Assembly: GCF_019049255.1 (NCBI RefSeq)
Contig: NZ_JAGMUJ010000072.1
Coordinates: 1 to 64,000 of the forward strand
Direction: 5' to 3'
Source: Streptomyces sp. AC558_RSS880
GTDB lineage: Bacteria > Actinomycetota > Actinomycetes > Streptomycetales > Streptomycetaceae
Length of the DNA: 64,000 nucleotides
The position numbers were made by a program, and so were the translations under genes. This document shows positions 55,901 to 64,000 of this stretch, piece after piece (positions within the stretch are counted from its first letter, which is position 1; every line of letters begins with the position of its first letter). The notes under the pieces were generated by a model. That model was not told the DNA's origin. It did not search any database and saw only the letters and a program-made list of their open reading frames with translations.

Positions 55901-57694
55901 GTGTCGCTCTTCATTCGCCCCCGCCGGCTGCCGGACACCACCGAGGGCGGAGCGGACCGGGACGGCGGCCCGGCCGCGTCCGAGGAGACCGCCGGGGGCA
56001 CACCGCCGGTGGTCGCGCCACCGGGCTGGTTCGGCTGGCGGCACCGGTGGCCGCGTACGGCGCGCGGCGTCACCGTCGGGACGACCGTGCTCGCCGGGGC
56101 GCTGGTGCTCTTCGCGCTTCTCGTGCCGAACCGGGTGGAACGCCTCGAGGTCAGCGCGTTCGTCCGGCTGCCCGCCGAGGGCATCCTGCTCGCCACGCTG
56201 CTGCTCGCGCTGCCGTCGAGGTGGCGGCGGATCGCGGCGGTGGTCTCGGGCGTCCTGCTCGGTCTGCTCACCGTCCTGAAGTTCGTGGACATGGGCTTCT
56301 ACCAGGTGCTGGCCCGGCCCTTCGACCTGGTGCTCGACTGGATCCTGCTGGACGACGCGACGGACTTCGTCCGGGAGTCGTTCGGCCGGGGCGGGCAGGT
56401 GCTCGCCGTGGCCGGGGTGATCGCGCTGTTCGTGGCCCTGCTGGTGCTGATGACGCTGGCGACGGTGCGGCTGACCGGTCTGATGGTCCGCCACCGTCCC
56501 GTCGCCGTCCGCACGACGCTGGTCCTGGGCGTCGCGTGGATCACCTGTGTCACGCTGGGCGTGCAGGTCACCGGTGTGCCGGTCGCCACCAAGGGCACCG
56601 CGGAGATGCTGGGCAACCGGGTGGAGCAGGTGCGGGCGGGGCTGCGCGACGCGCGGGTCTTCGAGAAGGAGGCCGCCGTCGACGCCTTCGCGGACACGCC
56701 GCCCGACCAACTGTTCACCGGGCTGCGCGGCAAGGACGTGCTGTTCACCTTCATCGAGAGTTACGGCCGGGTCGCGATCGACGACCCGGCGATGGCGGGA
56801 CCGGTCGACGCGGCGCTGAAGGACGGCACCCAGAGGCTCGAGGACGCCGGTTTCGCCTCCCGCAGCGGCTGGCTGGAGTCCCCGGTGACCGGCGCCGGCA
56901 GCTGGCTCGCGCACTCCACCTTCCTGTCCGGCCTGTGGATCAAGAACCAGCAGCGCTACCGCAGCCTGACCACCAGTGACCGCATGACCCTGACCAAGTA
57001 CTTCCGCAAGGCCGGTGGCTGGCGGACCGTCGGCATCGTGCCCGGGGTGCGGCGGGCCTGGCCGGAGGGCGAGTTCTTCGGCCTGGACCACATCTACGAC
57101 TCCGAGCACCTCGGCTACCACGGCCCGTACTTCAGCTGGACCCCCGTGCCCGACCAGTTCAGCCTGGAGGCCTTCGAACGCCTGGAGCACGGCGAGGCGG
57201 ACCGTGAGCCGATCATGGCGGAGATCATCCTCGCCTCCAGCCACAACCCCTGGTCCCCCATCGCCCGCATGATCGACTGGGACGACCTCGGTGACGGCTC
57301 GGTGTTCCACGGGATCAAGAAGGAGGGCACGGACCCGAAGGAGGTCTGGAAGGACCCGGAGAAGGTGCGCACCGAGTACCGGCGGGCCATCGAGTACTCG
57401 CTGAGCAGCCTCACCGGGTGGGTCGAGCGGTACGGCGACGAGAACACGGTCCTGGTGTTCCTCGGCGACCACCAGCCGGTGCCCACCGTCACCGCCGGGA
57501 GCACCAGCAGGGACGTGCCGGTCACGATCGTCGCCAAGGATCCGGAGGTGCTGGACCGGGTGGCCGACTGGAACTGGACCGACGGCCTCAAGCCCGCGCC
57601 CGACGCTCCGCGCTGGGCCATGGACGAGTTCCGCGACCGCTTCATGACGGCGTACGGACCGCGGGGCGGGGGCTCCGCCGCGCCGGCCCCGTGA
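55901..57694 (+). CDS. Membrane sulfatase-fold enzyme (LtaS/phosphoglycerol-transferase-like)
   Basis: A 597-residue protein with four to five N-terminal helices (about 55-75, 85-103, 107-125, 165-190, 205-225) and an extracytoplasmic sulfatase/alkaline-phosphatase-fold domain. Motifs: VLFTFIESYGRVAIDDPAMA (metal Glu), WLAHSTFLSGL (nucleophile Ser/Thr region), and FLGDHQPVP (Asp-His metal ligands). Related enzymes transfer glycerol phosphate or phosphoethanolamine to envelope polymers, so a role in teichoic-acid-type or lipid modification is plausible. GTG 55901 gives the conserved length. Confidence 0.75.
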   Translation: MSLFIRPRRLPDTTEGGADRDGGPAASEETAGGTPPVVAPPGWFGWRHRWPRTARGVTVGTTVLAGALVLFALLVPNRVERLEVSAFVRLPAEGILLATLLLALPSRWRRIAAVVSGVLLGLLTVLKFVDMGFYQVLARPFDLVLDWILLDDATDFVRESFGRGGQVLAVAGVIALFVALLVLMTLATVRLTGLMVRHRPVAVRTTLVLGVAWITCVTLGVQVTGVPVATKGTAEMLGNRVEQVRAGLRDARVFEKEAAVDAFADTPPDQLFTGLRGKDVLFTFIESYGRVAIDDPAMAGPVDAALKDGTQRLEDAGFASRSGWLESPVTGAGSWLAHSTFLSGLWIKNQQRYRSLTTSDRMTLTKYFRKAGGWRTVGIVPGVRRAWPEGEFFGLDHIYDSEHLGYHGPYFSWTPVPDQFSLEAFERLEHGEADREPIMAEIILASSHNPWSPIARMIDWDDLGDGSVFHGIKKEGTDPKEVWKDPEKVRTEYRRAIEYSLSSLTGWVERYGDENTVLVFLGDHQPVPTVTAGSTSRDVPVTIVAKDPEVLDRVADWNWTDGLKPAPDAPRWAMDEFRDRFMTAYGPRGGGSAAPAP

Positions 57695-57772
57695 GGAACG
57701 CCGACGCGGGAAAAAGTGCAGGCCGGGCTCTTGCCCTGGGAGGCGTCGCCTGACTTACTGATCCCGATGGAT

Positions 57773-57790
57773 CGACCGAATGATCGGTCG
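57773..57790. promoter_or_regulatory. Perfect 7-4-7 palindrome, likely TetR operator for the CoA ligase
   Basis: CGACCGA-atga-TCGGTCG lies 44 bases before the ATG of the phenylacetate-CoA ligase-like gene. TetR regulators of phenylacetate/acyl-CoA genes bind dyads with ACCGA-type half-sites. The convergent TetR gene at 59149-59733 is the natural candidate to bind it. Confidence 0.65.
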
Positions 57791-57833
57791 CCCGGATCAG
57801 CACGATTGCCCGACAGGTGAGGAGAACGTCCTG

Positions 57834-59135
57834 ATGACGGAGGCGGCGGACCTGCTGGACCCGGCGGAGCGGCTCGACCTCGAGGGCCTGCGGGCGCTCC
57901 AGCTGGAGCGGCTGCGGAGCTCGCTGCGGCACGCGTACGATCATGTGCCGTTCTACCGGGAGTCCTTCGACAAGGCGGGCGTCCAGCCGGACGACTGCCG
58001 CTCGCTGTCCGATCTGGCCCGTTTCCCGTTCACCACCAAGGCGGACCTGCGGGAGAACTACCCGTACGGCATGTTCGCGGTGGGACGCGACCGGATCCGC
58101 CGTCTGCACGCCTCCAGCGGCACCACCGGACGCCCCACGGTCGTCGGCTACACAGAAGGTGACCTTTCCATGTGGGCCGACATGGTGGCCCGGTCCATCC
58201 GCGCGGCGGGCGGCCGCCCCGGGGACACGGCACATGTGGCCTACGGCTATGGCCTGTTCACCGGTGGTCTGGGCGCCCACTACGGCGCCGAACGGCTCGG
58301 CTGCACGGTGATCCCCGCGTCCGGCGGGATGACGTCCCGCCAGGTGACGCTGATCCAGGACCTGAAGCCCGAGATCATCATGGTGACCCCGTCCTACATG
58401 CTCACCCTGCTCGACGAGTTCGAACGGCAGGGCGTCGACCCGCGCTCCACCTCGCTGCGGGTGGGGATCTTCGGCGCGGAGCCGTGGACGGAGCGGATGC
58501 GGCAGGAGATCGAGGAGCGGTTCGCGATCGACGCGGTGGACATATACGGGCTGTCGGAGGTGATCGGACCGGGTGTCGCGCAGGAGTGCGTGGAGACCAA
58601 GGACGGTCTCCACATCTGGGAAGATCATTTCTACCCGGAAGTCGTCGACCCGATCACCGGCGAGGTCCTTCCGGAGGGCGAGCGGGGTGAGCTGGTCTTC
58701 ACCTCGCTCACCAAGGAGGCGATGCCGGTCGTCCGGTACCGGACGCGGGACCTGACCCGTCTGCTGCCGGGTACCGCCCGGGTGTTCCGGCGGATGGAGA
58801 AGGTCACCGGCCGCAGCGACGACATGGTGATCCTGCGCGGGGTGAACCTCTTCCCCACGCAGATCGAGGAGATCGTGCTGCGCACCCCGGGCGTCGCACC
58901 GCACTTCCAGCTCCGCCTCACCACCGAGGGCCGGATGGACTCCCTCACCGTCCGCGCGGAGGCCCGTGCCGACGCGGACGCCACGACGCGGGACGCGGCC
59001 GCCCGGTCGATCGTGGCGGCGGTGAAGGACGGCATCGGGGTTTCGGTGGACGTGGAGATCGTCGACCCGGAGACGCTGGAGCGCTCGGTGGGCAAGATCC
59101 GGCGGATCGTGGACCTGCGCGAGAAGCGGGACTGA
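57834..59135 (+). CDS. paaK: Phenylacetate-CoA ligase-like AMP-binding enzyme
   Basis: A 433-residue adenylate-forming ligase of the PaaK type. N-terminal RSSLRHAYDHVPFYRESFDK, PFTTKADLRENYPYGMFAV, the phosphate-binding loop HASSGTTGRPTVVGYT, YGYGLFTGGLGAHYGAERLG, IYGLSEVIGPGVAQEC and the hinge RSDDMVILRGVNLFPTQIE are diagnostic. It forms acyl-adenylate then acyl-CoA, usually from phenylacetate. No paaA-E or other paa genes occur nearby, so it may serve another aryl or fatty acid. ATG 57834 with GAGGAG upstream. It converges on the TetR gene (13-base gap). Confidence 0.85.
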   Translation: MTEAADLLDPAERLDLEGLRALQLERLRSSLRHAYDHVPFYRESFDKAGVQPDDCRSLSDLARFPFTTKADLRENYPYGMFAVGRDRIRRLHASSGTTGRPTVVGYTEGDLSMWADMVARSIRAAGGRPGDTAHVAYGYGLFTGGLGAHYGAERLGCTVIPASGGMTSRQVTLIQDLKPEIIMVTPSYMLTLLDEFERQGVDPRSTSLRVGIFGAEPWTERMRQEIEERFAIDAVDIYGLSEVIGPGVAQECVETKDGLHIWEDHFYPEVVDPITGEVLPEGERGELVFTSLTKEAMPVVRYRTRDLTRLLPGTARVFRRMEKVTGRSDDMVILRGVNLFPTQIEEIVLRTPGVAPHFQLRLTTEGRMDSLTVRAEARADADATTRDAAARSIVAAVKDGIGVSVDVEIVDPETLERSVGKIRRIVDLREKRD

Positions 59136-59148
59136 CCGCCCGTTCCGG

Positions 59149-59733
59149 CTACTCGGCGGCCACGATCCGCTCGACCGCGGCCGCCACCAGCCGTTCGCGC
59201 TCCTCCGGGGTGAAGACGTCCGGCAGGGTGAGCTGCTCGACGATCAGCCAGTTCAGCGCCAGGTAGAGCAGCTTGACGGCCATGGCGTCGCCGGGGAGGC
59301 CGGACCCCTCGTGGTAGCGGACGTTGGCCTCGACGTCGGCACGGACCCGTTCGGTGAGCACCTCGCGGAGTTCCGGGCGGCGGGTGGCCTCCAGCCGGAG
59401 TTCGAGCAGCGCGAGGTATCCGGTGCGGAAGGCGGCGATACGGCCGACCAGTTCCCGCATCAGCCCCGCGTAGGTCTCCCGGTCACGCCCGGCGGCCCGC
59501 TGCCGGGCGACGAGTTCCTCGTCGGGCTGGAGCCGCTCGTAGACCCGGGCGCCGGCCTGGGTGAGCAGGTCGTCGCGTGAGGCGAAGTAGTTCGACGCGG
59601 TGCCGACGGGTACGGCGGCCTCGGCGTCCACCGCCCGGAACGTCAGACCCCGGGCGCCCTCGCGGGCCAGCACCTCGATCGCGGCGTCCACCAGGGCGGC
59701 CCGCCGCCGCTCGTTCCGTCTGACCACTGCCAC
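59149..59733 (-). CDS. TetR-family transcriptional regulator
   Basis: A 194-residue TetR regulator. HTH at about 10-55: RRAALVDAAIEVLAREGARG, TFRAVDAEAAVPVGTASNYF, with the Ser-Asn-Tyr-Phe recognition end. Ligand domain: RTGYLALLELRLEATRRPEL, VKLLYLALNWLIVEQLTLP. GTG 59733 is preferred since GGAG lies 5 bases upstream; GTG 59727 is possible. It is convergent with paaK and likely controls it through the palindrome at 57773-57790. Confidence 0.85.
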   Translation of the reverse strand: MAVVRRNERRRAALVDAAIEVLAREGARGLTFRAVDAEAAVPVGTASNYFASRDDLLTQAGARVYERLQPDEELVARQRAAGRDRETYAGLMRELVGRIAAFRTGYLALLELRLEATRRPELREVLTERVRADVEANVRYHEGSGLPGDAMAVKLLYLALNWLIVEQLTLPDVFTPEERERLVAAAVERIVAAE

Positions 59734-59852
59734 ACCACTCCACTCGCGGCACACCCCGCCACACCACTTCAGCCAGAGTACTACACCCGGAGTCATCCAC
59801 CTCGGGGCGGAGCGACCGCGCACGCCCCATTGACACAGCCCGCACCTGACAG

Positions 59853-59893
59853 GAAAGTTTCACCCCGCAAGGCGATCCCCGAAAAGTTCTTTC
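59853..59893. promoter_or_regulatory. Paired GAAAGTTTC-type motifs before the exported serine hydrolase
   Basis: GAAAGTTTC (59853-59861, a 9-base dyad) and GAAAAGTTCTTTC (59881-59893) are similar AT-rich motifs 28 bases apart, upstream of the gene at 59928. A TTGACA at 59830-59835 could be the -35 box. RpiR- or ROK-type regulators of amino-sugar or cell-wall genes often bind motifs of this style, so the hydrolase may act in wall recycling (inference). Confidence 0.4.
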
Positions 59894-59927
59894 AGCCCGT
59901 GCGGGGCCACGACCCGGGAGGAACCTG

Positions 59928-61706
59928 ATGGCGGACGAAGGGGCGAGAAGCATCACCCGACGTCAACTGGGCGGAGGCGCACTGGCCCTGGGCGGCGCAC
60001 TGACCTTCGCCTCCCTCCCGGCCGATCCGGCGTCGGCGGCCGTACCGGCGCGCGGCGGCCGTCCGACCCTGCGGCACGGTTCGGCCCGGCGCGCCGGACT
60101 GCTGGCCGCGCCCCTGCGGCAACTCGTCACCGACGCCGAGGCGTTCCTCGCCCCGTCCCCCGAACATCCCTGGTACGCGGGCGCCGTCCTGCTCGCCGGG
60201 CGCGGCGGCACGGTCGCGCTGCACCGGCCCATCGGCATGGCGGTGCGCTATCAGGCGTACGACGAGGAGACCGACACGGGCGTCGAGTTCCCGCCCGACC
60301 GGCAGATCCCGATGGCCGAGGACACCGTCTTCGACCTGGCCTCGGTGTCCAAGCTGTTCACGTCGATCCTCGCCGTGCAGCAGATCGAGCGGGGCGGGCT
60401 GGAGCTGGAGGCGGCCGTCGCCTCGTACCTGCCGGAGTTCGGGCGCGCGGGCAAGCAGGACGTCACGATCCGTCAGCTGCTCACCCACACCTCGGGTTTC
60501 CGCGCCTGGATCCCGCTGTACGACGCGCCCACCTACGAGGAGAAGGTCCGGCTCGTCCACGACGAGAGGCCGGTCAGTCCGCCCGGGACCGCCTACCTGT
60601 ACTCGGACCTGAACCTGATCTCGCTCCAGCTGGTCCTGGAGAAGGTCACCGGCCGCACCCTCGACGTCCTCCTGCGCGACGAGATCACCGGCCCGCTGGG
60701 CATGCGCCGCACCCGCTACAACCCTCCCGCCTCCTGGAAACCGCGGATCGCGGCCACGGAGGACGCCCGCAGGCCGTGGTCCGGGCTCGACCGGGGGCTG
60801 GTGTGGGGCGAGGTGCACGACGAGAACGCCCACAGCCTGGGCGGGGTCGCCGGCCACGCGGGCGTGTTCTCCGACGCCTGGGACCTGGCCGTCCTCGGGC
60901 GGACCCTGCTCAACGGCGGCGTCTACGGCCGGGAGCGGATCCTGGCCCCGGAGTCGGTGGAGCTGATGTTCACCGACTTCAACACCGCCTTCCCCGGGGA
61001 CGAGCACGGTCTGGGCTTCGAGCTGTACCAGCACTGGTACATGGGCGCGATGGCCACCCCGCGCACGGCGGGCCACACCGGCTTCACCGGCACCTGCCTG
61101 GTGCTCGACCCGACGACCGACTCGTTCCTCGTCGTCCTGGGGAACTCCGTCCACCCGGTGCGCGGTTGGCGCTCCGGCTCCGCGCCCCGGGTGGCCGCCG
61201 CGAACCAGCTGGCCCGCGCGGTGCCGGTCCGCCCGGCCCGGGGCCGTACGGCATGGTTCTCCGGGATGGCGGGTTCGGCGACGGCGACCCTCACCCTGCC
61301 CGCGCTGGACACCTCGTCCGGCGAGGCGCGGCTGCGCTGTTCGCTGTGGTGGGACACGGAGCCCCGCGCCGACGTCCTCGTCCTGGAGGCCTCCACCGAC
61401 GACGGCACGGTCTGGCAGCCGGTGCCGTTCACCACGCGGCGCCGGGGCGGGGAACCGAGGCGGCACCCGTCCGGCACGGCCACCGGCTGGTCCGGCCGGG
61501 TCTGGCACGACCTCGTCGCCGCCCTGCCCGCCGCGCGGGGCCTCACCCTGCGCTGGCGGTACACGACGGACCGGCTGTACGCGGGGCGCGGCGCCTATGT
61601 CGACGGGGTGCGGGTCGAGACGCCGGACGGCCGGCTGTTCGACGACGCGCGCCGGACGGACGCGGCGCGCATCCGGGCGGAGGGCTGGACCCGGTCGGCC
61701 GACTGA
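59928..61706 (+). CDS. Tat-exported serine hydrolase with C-terminal beta domain
   Basis: A 592-residue beta-lactamase-family hydrolase. A twin-arginine signal begins at residue 9 (ITRRQLGGGALALGGALTFA). The nucleophile motif is SVSKL (SxxK) near residue 139, the YxN-type motif is YLYSDLNLISLQ, and GHTGFTGTCL replaces KTG. RQLLTHTSGFRAW is the usual HTSGF block. Residues 460-590 form an added beta-sandwich (ATLTLPALDTSSGEARLRCS). It probably cleaves peptides or esters in the cell wall. ATG 59928 with GGGAGGAAC upstream. Confidence 0.85.
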   Translation: MADEGARSITRRQLGGGALALGGALTFASLPADPASAAVPARGGRPTLRHGSARRAGLLAAPLRQLVTDAEAFLAPSPEHPWYAGAVLLAGRGGTVALHRPIGMAVRYQAYDEETDTGVEFPPDRQIPMAEDTVFDLASVSKLFTSILAVQQIERGGLELEAAVASYLPEFGRAGKQDVTIRQLLTHTSGFRAWIPLYDAPTYEEKVRLVHDERPVSPPGTAYLYSDLNLISLQLVLEKVTGRTLDVLLRDEITGPLGMRRTRYNPPASWKPRIAATEDARRPWSGLDRGLVWGEVHDENAHSLGGVAGHAGVFSDAWDLAVLGRTLLNGGVYGRERILAPESVELMFTDFNTAFPGDEHGLGFELYQHWYMGAMATPRTAGHTGFTGTCLVLDPTTDSFLVVLGNSVHPVRGWRSGSAPRVAAANQLARAVPVRPARGRTAWFSGMAGSATATLTLPALDTSSGEARLRCSLWWDTEPRADVLVLEASTDDGTVWQPVPFTTRRRGGEPRRHPSGTATGWSGRVWHDLVAALPAARGLTLRWRYTTDRLYAGRGAYVDGVRVETPDGRLFDDARRTDAARIRAEGWTRSAD

Positions 61707-61715
61707 GCCGGCGCG

Positions 61716-63284
61716 TCACGCCTCCCCGGCCTCCAGCACCGCCATGGCCGCGTTGTGTCCCGGCACTCCGCTCACCCCGCCGCCGCGCACGGCGCCCGCG
61801 CCGCAGAGCAGGACGCCTGCGTGCCGGGTCTCCACGCCCCAGCGGCCGGTGCCGTCCTGGGCGTGGGGCCAGGAGAGTTCGCGGTGGAAGATGTTGCCGC
61901 CGGGCAGTCCGAGGTCGCGTTCCAGGTCCAGCGGGGACCGGGCCTCCAGGCACGGGCGTCCGTCGGCGTCGGTGGCCAGGCAGTCCGCGAGGGGTTCGGC
62001 CAGATGGGCGTCGAGCTGGGCGAGCGTCGACTTCAGGAGTTCCTCGCGTACGGCGTCGTTGTCCCGCTCGAACAGTCGGGCGGGGGTGTGCAGTCCGAAC
62101 AGGGTGAGGGTCTGGTAGCCCCGGGCGGCCAGGTCAGGGCCGAGGATCGTGGGGTCGGTGAGCGAGTGGCAGTAGATCTCCGAGGGCGGGACGGCGGGCG
62201 GCTCACCGGCGGCGGCCTGGGCGTGGGCGGCGGCCAGTTGTCCGTACCCCTCGGCGATGTGGAAGGTGCCGGCGAACGCCTCACGGGGGTCGACGGAGGT
62301 GTCGCGCAGCCGGGGCAGCCGCTTGAGCAGCATGTTCACCTTGAGCTGGGCGCCCTCGGCGGGCGGCGGGGGCGTGTCGCCGGTGAGGGCCGCCAGTTCC
62401 CGCGGGGAGGCGTTCACCAGGACGTGCCGCGCGGCGGCGACGCCCTCGCCGTCGGCCGTGCGGTGGACGACCTCGGCGGTGCGGCCGTCGGTGTCGACGC
62501 GCACCGCCTCGTGACCGGTGGCGATGACCGCGCCGGCGGCGCGGGCGGCGTCGGCCAGCGCGTCGGTGAGGGCTCCCATGCCGCCGACCGGTACGTCCCA
62601 GGCGCCGGTGCCGCCGCCGATGACGTGGTAGAGGAAGCAGCGGTTCTGCTTCAGCGAGGGGTCGTGGGCGTCGGCGAAGGTGCCGATGAGGGCGTCGGTG
62701 AGGACGACGCCGCGCACCAGGTCGTCGGCGAAGTGCTCCTCGACGGCGACGCCGAGGGGTTCCTCGAACAGGGTCCGCCAGGCCTCCTCGTCGCCGACCG
62801 TGCGGCGCAGCTCCTCGCGGGTGGGCAGCGGCTCGGTGAGGGTCGGGAAGACGCCGCGGGCGACGCGGCCGGTCATGTCGTAGAAGCGCTGCCAGGCCCG
62901 GTACTCGCGGTCGGAGCCGGTGAGCCGGGCGAACGCCTCGCGGGTGCGCCGCTCACCGCCGCCGACGAGCAGCCCGGTGGGCCGTCCGTCGCGTTCGACG
63001 GGGGTGTACGAGGAGACGGTGCGGGTGCGCAGCCGGAAGTCGAGCCCCAGTTCCCGGACGATCTTCCGGGGCAACAGGCTGACCAGGTACGAGTACCGGG
63101 ACAGCCGTGCGTCGACGCCGGGGAACGGACGGGTGGACACCGCCGCCCCGCCGGTGTGGTCCAGCCGCTCCAGCACCAGCACGGAGCGTCCGGCCCGGGC
63201 GAGGTAGGCGGCGGCGACGAGGCCGTTGTGGCCTCCGCCGACGATGACGGCGTCGTAGGTCCGGGTTCCCTCGGGTGCGGTCAT
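61716..63284 (-). CDS. FAD-dependent oxidoreductase, phytoene-desaturase/PYROXD2-like
   Basis: A 522-residue flavoprotein. FAD motif at 12-17: AVIVGGGHNGLVAAAYLARA, then the second strand VLVLERLDHTGGAA (GG doublet). The C-terminus carries VLLCGAGAVRGGGVSGVPGH, the usual FAD-closing motif. It belongs to the carotenoid-desaturase-related group that includes animal PYROXD2. No carotenoid genes are near, so a desaturase role is not supported. ATG 63284 with GAAGGACC upstream. It converges with the serine hydrolase with 9 bases between stops. Confidence 0.85.
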   Translation of the reverse strand: MTAPEGTRTYDAVIVGGGHNGLVAAAYLARAGRSVLVLERLDHTGGAAVSTRPFPGVDARLSRYSYLVSLLPRKIVRELGLDFRLRTRTVSSYTPVERDGRPTGLLVGGGERRTREAFARLTGSDREYRAWQRFYDMTGRVARGVFPTLTEPLPTREELRRTVGDEEAWRTLFEEPLGVAVEEHFADDLVRGVVLTDALIGTFADAHDPSLKQNRCFLYHVIGGGTGAWDVPVGGMGALTDALADAARAAGAVIATGHEAVRVDTDGRTAEVVHRTADGEGVAAARHVLVNASPRELAALTGDTPPPPAEGAQLKVNMLLKRLPRLRDTSVDPREAFAGTFHIAEGYGQLAAAHAQAAAGEPPAVPPSEIYCHSLTDPTILGPDLAARGYQTLTLFGLHTPARLFERDNDAVREELLKSTLAQLDAHLAEPLADCLATDADGRPCLEARSPLDLERDLGLPGGNIFHRELSWPHAQDGTGRWGVETRHAGVLLCGAGAVRGGGVSGVPGHNAAMAVLEAGEA

Positions 63285-63334
63285 GGTCCTTCGTAGCACG
63301 CGCCGGTCCGCACCGGCCAGAGGCGGCCGGGGCC

Positions 63335-64000
63335 TCACGCCCCGCCGGCCGCCCACCGCTGCCGCACCGCCGCCGCCCGGCGGTACAGCTCGGCCGCCTC
63401 CGCGCCGCGGCCCAGCCGTTCCAGGCAGTGGGCCTCGTCGTCGCGGGCGGCGAGGGTGTCGGCGTGGTCCGCCCCGAGGACGCGTTCGCGGGTCCCGGCG
63501 ACCCGCCGGTACTCGGTCAGCGCGTCCGCCCAGCGGCCGAGCCAGCCCAGCCCGACGGCCACCTCGCGGCGGCTGACCAGGGTGTCCGGGTGGTCGGGGC
63601 CGAGGACCCGCTCGCGCAGCGCGCACACCTCACGGGACTCGGCGAGGGCGTCCGCCCAGCGGCCGAGCCGGCCGAGGTTGACGCCGATGCCGTGCCGGGC
63701 GCGCAGGGTCTCGGGGTGGGTGGCTCCCTGGACGCGGGTGCGGTCCTCGACGAGGCCGCGGTAGAGGTCGAGTGCCTGGCCGGTGCGGCCGAGCCGGCCC
63801 AGGCTGATCCCGGTCTCGTAGCGGGCGGCGAGGGTGTCGGCGTGGTCCGGGCCGAGGGCCCTGGCGCGGGCCTCGGCGACCTCGCGGTAGGTCTCCAGGG
63901 CCTCGGCCCAGCGGCCCAGCTGACCGAGGGCGTAGGCGACGTCGTACCGGGTGACGAGGGTGTCGGGGTGCTCGGGTCCGAGCACGCGGGCGCGGGCCGC
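63335..64000 (-). CDS. C-terminal part of a TPR (kinesin-light-chain-type) repeat protein
   Basis: The frame runs off the right edge, so only the last 221 codons are here. It contains about five 42-residue tetratricopeptide repeats with the consensus GPDHPDTLVSRREVAVGLG and LGRWADALTEYRRVAGTRER, typical of the FxSxx-COOH/NB-ARC-type TPR proteins in Streptomyces. The final repeat ends RRAAAVRQRWAAGGA. Such repeats mediate protein-protein contact; N-terminal domains that would define the class (NB-ARC, kinase, CHAT) are outside the window. Confidence 0.8.
   Translation of the reverse strand, partial: AARARVLGPEHPDTLVTRYDVAYALGQLGRWAEALETYREVAEARARALGPDHADTLAARYETGISLGRLGRTGQALDLYRGLVEDRTRVQGATHPETLRARHGIGVNLGRLGRWADALAESREVCALRERVLGPDHPDTLVSRREVAVGLGWLGRWADALTEYRRVAGTRERVLGADHADTLAARDDEAHCLERLGRGAEAAELYRRAAAVRQRWAAGGA

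Overview
The window is about 72% GC, with GC-biased third codon positions, WhiB-, SsgA- and SigB-type regulators and F420 enzymes. It reads as a Streptomyces chromosome. From memory of family and locus numbers, its gene order follows the right arm of the S. coelicolor chromosome from about SCO7306 down to about SCO7245: a WhiB paralogue (wblK position), a redox/stress operon, ssgC, an RNase HI, clpP3-clpP4, popR, sigL, a GH19 chitinase (chiF position) and an NsdB-like regulator. That synteny supports several gene symbols but could not be verified here.

Layout. 1-125: the last 23 codons of an IS5-type transposase and a possible insertion-sequence end. 0.4-8.2 kb: saccharopine dehydrogenase-like gene, WhiB protein, DUF488, a TetR/FAD-dehydrogenase pair with two palindromes, acyltransferase, metallo-beta-lactamase and DUF4032. 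8.2-12.8 kb: a universal stress protein divergent from a tightly overlapping three-gene operon (response regulator fused to a thioredoxin-reductase-like flavoprotein; cyclic-nucleotide-type sensor kinase; UBP zinc finger). 12.8-20.1 kb: TerD-CAP fusion, AIM24, threonine dehydratase, a membrane pseudokinase, a serine hydrolase and an F420 enzyme. 20.1-30.1 kb: ssgC, aldo/keto reductase, RNase HI, the clpP3P4/popR unit with a PopR-type operator, sigL, a convergent anti-sigma-like ATPase, PRC-barrel proteins and a membrane protein. 30.4-43.8 kb: a double-FHA ABC exporter, an aldo/keto reductase/LysR pair, adenosine deaminase, secreted phospholipase, chitinase with dre-like sites, SPW protein, epimerase, GNAT and deaminase. 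44-51.3 kb: secreted peptidase, baeRF protein, PAS-SpoIIE phosphatase, NsdB-like regulator and a divergent phosphotransferase. 51.4-64 kb: interspersed repeats, cell-wall amidase, second universal stress protein, orphan DUF397, sulfatase-type membrane enzyme, phenylacetate-CoA-ligase-like enzyme with a TetR regulator and operator, Tat-exported serine hydrolase, FAD oxidoreductase and the C-terminus of a TPR protein.

How it fits together. Two themes stand out. One is stress and development signalling: the WhiB protein, two stress proteins, the redox operon, sigL with its ATPase neighbour, ssgC, a SpoIIE phosphatase and the NsdB-like gene. SigB-type promoter sequences (GNNT, 14-15 bases, GGGTAC) precede ssgC, sigL and the anti-sigma-like gene, which suggests one shared regulon. 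The other is regulated proteolysis: popR ends in Ala-Ala (the type of C-terminal degron described for PopR) and a perfect TCTGCC-N3-GGCAGA operator lies upstream of clpP3. The partner ClpP4 has Gly where the catalytic His is expected. Enzymes for cell-wall, chitin and lipid breakdown fill much of the rest.

Limits: no database search was possible. Starts were chosen from ribosome-binding sites, conserved N-termini or promoter spacing. All operators and promoters are predictions from sequence.
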